DNA of 64,000 nucleotides from Spodoptera frugiperda (Eukaryota > Arthropoda > Insecta > Lepidoptera > Noctuidae). The stretch's first letter is position 1, and each line of letters opens with the position of its first letter. A program made the position numbers and the translations under genes. The notes beneath the pieces were generated by a model, which did no database searches, was not told the origin of the DNA, and was given only the letters and a program-made list of their open reading frames with translations. Below are positions 56,562 to 64,000 of this stretch, in pieces. The stretch covers positions 9,605,465 through 9,669,464 of the forward strand of contig NC_064221.1 in assembly GCF_023101765.2 (NCBI RefSeq), read 5' to 3'.

Positions 56562-56745
56562 GTCACTGTGGAATAAAAAGTATTCTATCACCCAACTTAG
56601 CTCATACCCTATCTGTATACAAAATTACATCAAAATCCGTTTACTAGTTTCAGCGTGATTGACGGATAAACATCCAAACAAAGAAAATTTCACATTAACA
56701 ATATTAGTGTGCACACTTCACACTAATATTATAAATGTTGGTATA
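56562..56745 (-). mobile_element. Helitron-like element with GTCCGTCAAT-type core
   Basis: The plus strand shows ACTTAGCTCATACCCTATCT, ACATCAAAATCCGTTTACTA and AGCGTGATTGACGGATAAAC, then AATATTAGTGTG followed by its complement CACACTAATATT (56704-56731). It is in reverse orientation to 58485. Confidence 0.6.
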
Positions 56746-56984
56746 ATTAAGGACAAATCATAATTAAATTCCTCAAACAAGTACAATATTAATTAAGTAC
56801 GGTATAAAAAGTAATTGATTAAAAAATATTCCTTACTTATTCATAAACATACCGCTTGTTATACAAAGTTGATTAGAAAGCTAGAAGCTTTCAAGTTTAT
56901 TACCTCGTCAATATTTACATTTGCGTCGCCTAGCCCAAAAGTACCATCGTCTTTTACCTTAATAAGGTCTTTGTTTACCATTCC

Positions 56985-59064
56985 ATGAGTACTAAAACGG
57001 CCATCAATATCAACATGCAAAATAGAAGACAAAATTACATTAGCAAAGAGTTTTTGAGCATCTTCTCTCCCTTCTACTTTATCAACAGCATTCTATGTAT
57101 GAGAAAATACAACATCAGTGGTAACAATGTGCAAATTGTCACAATTAAGAACATTGTCGGAACAATATTTGTTACTTGTGCTATGATTGGCTACTACTAC
57201 GCCACCATGAAGTTTACCATCTTTAAATCTATTGAGTACATTAGTATCTACAATGTTATTTACTTCGAATACTTGTTCAATTTTGTTTCTGTTTGCATCT
57301 TTAACTTGTGTTACAGTACTAAAAACGTTCGTTTAGTCTTTATTCTTTACGATATCAACAGGAGTCTATACAAGAGTTCTGATACAAAAAAGTTTAAGAA
57401 AGTATCGTGTATCTCAACTGCTTTCCTTTTCTTTTCCTGTTTTGCTTTGACTGTTTTCAAACTATTTTATGATCCCTACTGGACTTTAATGAGAGCATTG
57501 TATGTTTCATCTTCAATACTATTAGATTTAGAACTAGTTCATATAAGTATTGTTATTTATATGTTGACTTCTAAAATGAAACTTTGGAACAAAAATACCA
57601 AGTCTATTGATTTAGGACATAATAATGATGAAATAGAAATTGATAAGGTGTCGGTGTTAGAAGAGTTGGAGAGAGCAATCATTTCAATGAACGATGCTTG
57701 GAATATAATTATGAAGACTTCGGGGTTTAATGTAATTGTTTATTTATTTTTACATTTGTCTCAAGAGATTTGTCCTTTTTACAAGGCCGGCAACGCACCT
57801 GTGACTCCTCTGGTGTTGTGGGTTTCCATAGGCGGCTCTGATCGCTTACCATGAGGTGACGCGTCTGCTCGTTTGCCACGTATTCCTTAAAAAAAGATAA
57901 CTTGCAGTAAGATAAACGTGGTGAAATTGGAAGTCAATTTCAAAACAAGAGAAATTCACACTAGTGTTTTTACGATTAATAAAGAAAACAATCATATGAA
58001 TTACTTAGAATCAAGTTAGGGATTTTCTATATAAATCTTGCTGTTTCAGATTTTAATTCACTTCATAACCACATTTATCCAAGTTTTGGTATACGTTGGA
58101 GTTCTAATAATATGGTCACATGCTGAATTTGTGAGTATAACGATTAACGAATCACATTGAAAATTCATCCTTGTCGCTGTTAAAATAAAACTCACAGTAA
58201 CTAATATGCTTTTCAATGATTTTCAGAAGGATTTTGATGTTGCTATCAGTCATGTATTTGGTGTACTTCTGTGGGTGACAAAAGTGTTTGCCGTGGAACT
58301 GGGATTATGTCTTGCTTGTGAAGCGTTTTATAAAGAACTCTTGAGAGCGCAGGTCATTGTGGTGTTTAAATTGTCTCAGGATTGTAAGTTTTGACATTTA
58401 CTGAATTTTTATATGATTTACATAATTGCTTGATTGAGATGATTACGAGAGAAAAGTGAAGGTACATTAGTCAATCACTATATAAACTAATATTATCAAT
58501 GTTAAAGTTTGTTTGTTTAGATATTTGGATGTTTGTCCGTCAATCACGCTGAAATAACTGAACGAATTTCGACTGACTGACTTGGGTGATAGGACTTTTT
58601 ATCCCTCGAGAACGCGGGCGAAACTACTGATCGAAGCTAGTATTAATATACATATAATTCCAGAATTGGAATTATTAGTGTCCTAATGAAATTGTTGATT
58701 AGGTACTTTGTGTTGGTAATAAGAATTTCAAAGGAAAATTGCATCAAGGTCTTTTTTACCACGTTAAAAACTAGACAGACACCAAAGTAAAACATAAAAC
58801 ACAACGAGACGTTAAGAGGGAGCGAGCGATATAGATTGAAGATATACATCTCATAAATGCTATGGTAAATGAATACTACCTACTTACTTTTTCATTACAG
58901 TTACTCTAAAAAAGGTATGGAAGAACATACTTCGAATATTGAACCAAGAATTTGATCCCTTGACCGCCTGTGGAATGTTCACTATAGAAACTGCAACTTT
59001 GCTGAATTTCTGCAAACTTGTTGCTACGTACACTATTGTCATATTACAATTTGCTTTCCTTTAA
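56985..59064 (+). CDS. Gustatory receptor, bitter-type candidate, complete
   Basis: Four exons: 56985-57731, 58050-58130, 58227-58383, 58901-59064, with introns of phase 0, 0 and 1. They join to 382 residues, typical for insect gustatory receptors (7TM, inverted topology ligand-gated channel family). The C-terminal exon ends TYTIVILQF (371-379), matching the family TYhhhhhQF motif in TM7. Exon 2 (IQVLVYVGVLIIWSH) is a membrane segment and exon 3 starts KDFDVAISHVFGVLL. The ATG at 56985 opens MSTKTAININ and is the first in frame. Donor GTAATT ends exon 1 before a family B insertion in intron 1, so the coding sequence is intact. The neighbouring receptor exon at 60200 is its likely paralog. Ligand unknown. 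Confidence 0.88.
57785..57890 (-). repeat. Family B fragment in receptor intron 1
   Basis: AAGGCCGGCAACGCACCTGT and GATCGCTTACCATGAGGTGA on the plus strand. It begins 53 bases after the splice donor and falsely extends the exon 1 reading frame. Confidence 0.7.
58485..58640 (+). mobile_element. Non-autonomous Helitron-like element in receptor intron 3
   Basis: AATATTATCAATGTTAAAGT, GTTTGTCCGTCAATCACGCT, TTTATCCCTCGAGAACGCGG then GCGAAAC and a CTAG end (58637-58640) followed by T. Best example of the family also seen at 20745, 33010 and 56562. Confidence 0.65.
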
Positions 59065-59128
59065 AATTTGTATTTTGTTTGCAACAAATACAATACTTAC
59101 CTTTTATTACTACTTTGTTTTAATTAAT

Positions 59129-59290
59129 GACTGCCTCGTTGGTCGAGTGGTCGCAAGTGCGATTGCCGGAAAAGGGGTCTCGGGATCGATTCCCGGGTTG
59201 GGCAAAGTCTTACTAAGCTTTTTCTCAGTGGTAGCACAAGCTCTGAAATTGTTTCCAGTATATGGCAACAGCCTCACCCCCTTTTAATGA
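59129..59290 (+). repeat. tRNA-derived SINE family C, just downstream of the receptor
   Basis: TGCCTCGTTGGTCGAGTGGT (box A-like), GGGATCGATTCCCGGGTTGG (box B-like), then TTTTTCTCAGTGGTAGCAC. It starts 65 bases after the receptor stop codon, where the 3' UTR should be. Confidence 0.8.
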
Positions 59291-59604
59291 AGAAAAAATA
59301 CTCAGTCTTTGTTTCTAATCTAGGTCATACCCATTACAAATGAATTAATAGAAAACAAGCCATTTGTTGACATCGTTATTTGACGTGACATGTGTAAACT
59401 TGGTTACTACGAAATTGTGTCAGTCAAGGTTAAATTAATAGATTAAATGTTATGTTGTATGCTTTAATGTTATCTACTCATGATTATATTATTTATATCC
59501 AATGCCTATCTACACCTATGCCCCTTATCCAAGTACCTATCTACCTACTATCTGCCTATATACCTTTTAAAAAAATTTCAATCAGTACCTTTAAATAGTT
59601 AGCC

Positions 59605-59845
59605 TCATAGAAAACTGACGTGAAATAAAGCTTGCGTTATGTTTTGTCGTGTGAGTGAGGTTACTAGAGGTCCAATTACTCCTCTTCCCAATCCCCGATT
59701 CCCTTACAACTTTTAAATTCCTAACCTCCTAAAGGTCGGCAACGGGCTTGTAACGCCTCCGGTGCTGACTTATTGACTGTCCTGGGAGCCGGCGATTGCT
59801 TACCACCGGATGGTCGGTTTGCTCGTTTACCGGCTTATATTATAA
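59605..59845 (-). repeat. Family B between the two receptor genes
   Basis: The minus strand starts ATAAGCCGGTAAACGAGCAA and keeps GTGAGGCTAAC near the other end; the final 40 bases are missing. Confidence 0.7.
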
Positions 59846-60121
59846 AAAATGGTTAAATATCAAATCAAAGGTACACCTTTAAGAAGAAATAAGTGTTGCA
59901 TCAACTCGCAATGACATGGTGTAAGAGCGAGAAGAAGAACAAGAGGTAAGAAATAAAATAGTAAACAAAGCATTTGTTGATCGAATCCAAATAGTAAGGT
60001 ATCATAACAACTATATTATATTTACATTTAATCGAACCATCTACCAAACACGACCTTAATAAAGATTTCCTAATTAAATTCCAATTGTTTTGACAATGAT
60101 AGGCCGAGACTAATAATTTTA

Positions 60122-60967
60122 ATGGAAATTTACATACATTTGAACAGCTACAGGCTTTTGAAACAAAAGTTTCATTTGAGCCACAGTTCTGTTTGTAAAA
60201 TGAAGTCTATCAGAGTGAAAAGACGTGTGAATAGACGAGAAATGTATAAGTACTCCGATTGTCTTGACAATTCCGTCGATAAAGATATTCAGCGAATGTT
60301 GTTTCCTTTAAACCTCGTCCACAATATTTTTCTTTGCCCCAAGTATCGTATTAAAGACAACTTTATCTTCCCTAACAGTATTAAAATGACTTTCGTCTCA
60401 TTCCTAGGCACCATTGCTTATATCTCCTTATTCATGTACCGTGCCTACGAACTGCACATCGACAAAGTCATCAGAAAGCATATCAATTTGACATACATTA
60501 ACGCTGTTTTTGATTTCTTCTTGTACTGTATTGGTTACTCTATTAATTACACCGTCAATGTACTTCACACTAAAAGGAACATCGCTTTTGTCATGAAGAT
60601 TCAAGATGTTCACAGGTTTTTGTATAAGAAAATTCAGTTCAGGCGTTTTATCTATTGGAATTATATTAGTGTTATTTTGGTCTACAGTTTGAACATTTAT
60701 GTTGTCACTTATTTTTACATTAGGCTTAAGCTTAATAACTACTATATCATCTGCGGTTTTGCTACCATGTGTTTTGACATCAATATCATTTATGCGATCA
60801 GACTCATTAAGTTGCTGAGTGATAAAGTCAAAATTTGGAATATTAAGGCTCAACGCTTGCAAGAGATTGACAAAACTGATATTCATATTTACTGCAAAAG
60901 AATGTTTGAAGCTTACGAAAATATCTTGGAGTGTTATGACATCTTCAGAAGTACATACCAACATATT
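60122..60967 (+). CDS. Gustatory receptor, exon 1 only (rest beyond window)
   Basis: Open from ATG 60122 to a phase-0 GTAAGT donor at 60968. ATG 60200 (MKSIRVKRR) gives 256 residues, close to the 249 of exon 1 in the upstream receptor, and is the likelier start. Family features: FPLNLVHNIFLCPKYRI near the N-terminus, several hydrophobic segments (FVSFLGTIAYISLFMY, YISVILVYSLNIYVVTYF) and the intracellular end CKRMFEAYENILECYDIF, matching the position of AWNIIMKTSG in the upstream gene. The next exons are not visible because a LINE starts about 10 bases into the intron and continues to the window end. Whether the gene is intact cannot be judged. Confidence 0.85.
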
Positions 60968-60975
60968 GTAAGTGG

Positions 60976-63900
60976 CATTATCATCATCATCATCATCATC
61001 AGCCTATAGCAGTCCACTGCTGGACATAGGCCTCCCCAATTGTTCGCCACTTTGCTCTATCACTAGCGACTCGCATCCAGCTCCTGCCAGCCATCCTGCG
61101 CAGATCGTCACTCCACCTCGCCTGGGGGCGTCCTACACTACGTTTACCGAGACGCGGTCTCCACTCCAGGACTCGCTTACCCCAACGGTTGTCGGTCCTG
61201 CGGCTAATATGGCCGGCCCACTGCCACTTCAGCTTGCTGATCCGGTGGGCTATGTCGATCACCTTGGTTCTCTGCCGAATCACTTCGTTTCGAATGCGAT
61301 TTCGGAGAGAGACACCGAGCATAGCCCTTTCCATAGCCCGCTGAGCGACTTTGAGTTTGTGGACCAGTCTAGCCGTAAGTGTCCACGTTTCGGCACCGTA
61401 TGTCATTACGGGTAGGACGCACTGGTTAAAGACTTTCGTCTTTAGGCACTGTGGGATTGACGATGAGAAGACTCGACGGAGTTTTCCGAAAGCTGCCCAA
61501 CCCAACTGAATTCTCCTATTCACCTCATCCTCAAAGTTGTTTCTACCTAACTGCAACGTTTGCCCGAGGTAGACATATTTCTGAACAACTTCGAGGACGG
61601 CTCCGTGGATCGCAATCGGTTCCGGTAGAACATGTTCATTGAACATGACCTTGGTTTTGTCCAAGTTCATCCGTAGGCCGATGCGTGCAGAGGAGTCAGC
61701 CAGGTCGTTCAGCATCCCTTGTAGGTCCTGCAGCGTTTCTGCCATTATGACGATATCATCTGCGAATCGCAAGTGAGAGATGTGTTCGCCATTGATATTG
61801 ATGCCACGTCCTTTCCAGTGCAGCGTCTTGAACATATCCTCCATTGCATTAGTGAACAGTTTCGGGGATATGACGTCCCCTTGTCTCACTCCTCGATGCA
61901 ATGGTATGAGACGTGTTTGCTGATTCTGTACTTGGACGGACATAGTGGCGGCTTCGTAAAGACATCTCATCACTTGGATGTATCGCCAATCAACCTGGCA
62001 TCGCTGCAAGGACTCCAGGACAGACCAGATTTCTATCGAGTCAAAGGCCTTCTCATAGTCCACAAATGCTAGGCACAGGGGCTGATTATACTCTTCGGTT
62101 TTCTGTATAATCTGCCGCACTGTGTGGATGTGGTCTATGGTGCCGTATCCGCTCCGAAATCCAGCCTGTTCGGGTGGTTGGAATTCGTCGAGTCTTCGCG
62201 CAAGACGGTTCGTGATCACTCTTGAGAACAGCTTATAGACGTGGCTTAGAAGCGAAATGGGTCGATAGTTCTTCAGAAGGCTTTTGTCCCCTTTCTTGAA
62301 GAACAAGACGACCACACTTCTGCTCCACGCCTCTGGAGTTCTCCCTTCAAATAGGACAGCGTTAAAAAGCTTTTGGAGCTCCCTCAGTACGGGTTTGCCT
62401 CCAGCCTTTAGCAACTCTGTGGTAACGCCGTCCTCTCCAGGGGCTTTTCCATTTTTAAGCTGCCCAAGAGCAATCTCGACTTCGCCAATGCTGACTTCTG
62501 GCAGGTCTTCAGTGAAATGGCGCGTTAATGTAGCTCTAGAGTCCTCATTTTCGGGATCAGGGCGAGATGCATGCGAAGCGTATAACCGGCTATAGAAGTC
62601 CTCTATTTCCGAAAGAACCGCCGGCTTAGAGGCAACAACTTCTCCAGTTGCTGTGGTCAGTTTCGTCAGGTGGCTTCTGCCGAGAGATTGTACGAACACC
62701 TTAGACCCCCGATTCTGCTCGATGGCTTTTTCAATAGAAGCGGTATTAGAGCACCGGAGGTCGTGCCGCACGCGTTTGTTGATCTCCCGGTTCAGTGCTC
62801 GTTTTCCTGACGAAGTGACGGGTGGGTTTTCACGTCGTTTCCTCATCAGCCCCAGGGTCTCCTCGGAAAGTTTAGACTTCCTGCCCTTACGTCGCATGTT
62901 ACAGAATCTCGTACCTTCGTCCCTGAGGACTCGAACTACATTTTCTAGGTTCTGGTTAACGTCCGTTGTGGTTTCCAAGGCAGCAAATCGGTTTTCCAGA
63001 TTAAGCTGGAACGTTTCAGATCCAGTGATGGTTTGGAGCATAGTAGGTCGGAGCCTGGACTTCATCAAACGGACACGTTCGGCTTTAAAGTCGATATTCA
63101 GAGTGCCTCGGACAAGTCTGTGATCACTGCCGGTGTTAAACCTGTTGATCACGGAGACATCTCTGAATATGTATCGCCTGTCCGCTATGATGAAGTCGAT
63201 CTCATTTTTTGTCATAGTGTCGGGGCTCCGCCAGGTCCACTTCCTTTGGGGCTGCTTTTTGAAAAACGAGTTCATCAAGAACAGCCCCTCTCGTTCGAGG
63301 AAGTTGACCAGCATCCGCCCCCTATGGTTTCTGACTCCAAAACCATGGGATCCTACTACCGATTCACTGCAATTCTGTACTCCCACTTTAGCGTTAAAGT
63401 CTCCCATGACAACATTGTAGTGGGTCTTAGTAGTGAAGTGGAGGGCCCTCGATATGTCATCGAACATTTCCTCCACCTCATCATCTGAATGTGCCGAGGT
63501 CGGTGCGTACACTTGCACCACCTTAAGGCTGTACCTCTCGGTGAGCTTGATAATGAGGTACGCTACCCTGCTCGACACACTAGATATTTCCACAACGTTA
63601 TCAGAGAGAGACTTATTGACCAGAAACCCAACGCCACCTTGGGATTGTTGGTCTCCCTCTCGGAAGTACATTAGGTGGCCGGACTCTAGGGTTACGGTGT
63701 CCTCCCCTCTCTTCGGACTTCGCTTAACCCCAGAACGTGCCACCTAATCTTCCCAAGCTCCACCTCCAGTTGCGCCAGATGCGAGTCAAGCCGTAGTGTG
63801 CGTCCGTTGTACGTCGCCAGGGTCAATTTGTTTTGGTGGCCTCCCATAACCCGGGGATTCTTCGCACCCCCTGCCCCGCCGCTACCATGACCGCCACCGT

Positions 63901-64000
63901 GGCCAGGCCTAGCGGGGCCGCCGGGAACTAGGGGCCGCGGCCTAGTTCTTTTAAACATTGGAGGAGTTGCCCGTAATCGCCACGCTGGGCAGGCGGGTTG
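60976..64000 (-). mobile_element. RTE-clade non-LTR retrotransposon, near full length
   Basis: Minus-strand element with (GAT)n tail at 60976-60999, long ORF, and GC-rich 5' part running out of the window. Tail repeats of this kind and the single endonuclease-RT protein are typical of RTE elements. A 3' copy at 51726-51795 is identical over 70 bases, suggesting recent activity. It lies in intron 1 of the receptor gene, antisense to it. Confidence 0.9.
60999..63958 (-). pseudogene. LINE endonuclease/reverse transcriptase, one frameshift
   Basis: ATG at 63958 (MFKRTRPRPL) leads a Gly-rich N-terminus, then LATYNGRTLRLDSHL and VLGLSEVRREG of an APE-type endonuclease. Near 63704-63707 a C run (G on the coding strand) is apparently one base short and shifts the frame. 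From there about 900 codons are open: DTVTLESGH, QVYAPTS, VMGDFNAKVG, GSDHRLV (endonuclease), then NGKAPGEDGV, FKKGDKSLLKNYRPISLLSH, AFVDYEKAFDS, GVRQGDVISPKLF and RFADDIVIMAE (RT active site) and a tail GRPQARWSDDLRR to WTAIG stop at 60999. All catalytic motifs are present, so this copy is only just inactivated, or the shift is a sequencing error. Confidence 0.9.

Noticed and set aside
57732..57854. Extension of receptor exon 1 through VIVYLFLHLSQEICPFY
   Set aside because: The paralog and exon 2 phase place the donor at 57732; the extension runs into a family B repeat.
60968..61009. Poly-Ile C-terminus of the second receptor
   Set aside because: It is translation of the LINE (ATC)n tail beyond a GTAAGT donor.
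60972..63747. Plus-strand open frames across the LINE (up to 156 residues)
   Set aside because: They are antisense shadows of the LINE protein with no domains of their own.
1..64000. CRISPR array, bacterial operon or phage-like system
   Set aside because: Introns, SINEs and animal gene families show this is an animal nuclear genome; the tandem repeats lack regular spacers.

Overview
This window is nuclear DNA from a moth, most likely a noctuid-type lepidopteran. It is AT-rich, has small exons with GT-AG introns, and carries many tRNA-derived SINEs, MITEs, Helitrons and RTE LINEs of lepidopteran type. The gene content also fits: a multi-Kazal inhibitor, paired Tret1-like sugar transporters and insect gustatory receptors. 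The order and species are inferred; no marker gene proves them.

Layout. 1-23.5 kb: no gene that I can support. It holds a patchwork of repeats: pogo/Tigger-type DNA transposons, a TTAA-flanked MITE, several SINE families, a ~290 bp dispersed repeat called here family B, Helitron remnants and short tandem duplications. 23.5-24.1 kb: the 3' end of a LINE with a restriction-like endonuclease, on the minus strand. 24.3-33.3 kb (+): ten exons of a Kazal-type protease inhibitor with nine Kazal domains. Each domain is cut by an intron between Cys5 and Cys6. The first visible exon begins with the sixth Cys of a domain encoded upstream, so the gene is 5'-incomplete here. 33.3-38.2 kb: repeats with long inverted ends, and two minus-strand exon-like blocks of unknown nature.

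38.2-44.0 kb and 47.1-56.4 kb (+): two tandem copies of a nine-exon facilitated sugar transporter gene. Both encode 487 residues with identical exon lengths and phases, and I count about 31 differing residues. Several intronic repeats sit at the same places in both copies, so the whole locus was duplicated with its promoter-proximal region. The spacer (44.0-47.1 kb) collected a SINE, a copia protease fragment, a Helitron helicase pseudogene with its 3' terminus, and another LINE fragment.

57.0-59.1 kb and 60.1 kb onward (+): two gustatory receptor genes. The first is complete (four exons, 382 residues). The second is visible only as exon 1, because a long RTE-clade LINE on the minus strand begins about 10 bases past its splice donor and runs to the window end.

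The genes do not form one pathway. They suggest extracellular protease control, hemolymph or gut sugar transport, and contact chemosensation. The most informative signals are structural: the transporter duplication with datable insertions, the split Kazal domains, a recently active LINE, two near-perfect hairpins in intron 1 of the second transporter, and an acidic antisense reading frame inside a Kazal intron. Exon borders were placed by eye from splice signals, phase continuity and paralog agreement. Repeat borders are approximate unless terminal repeats or target-site duplications are stated.
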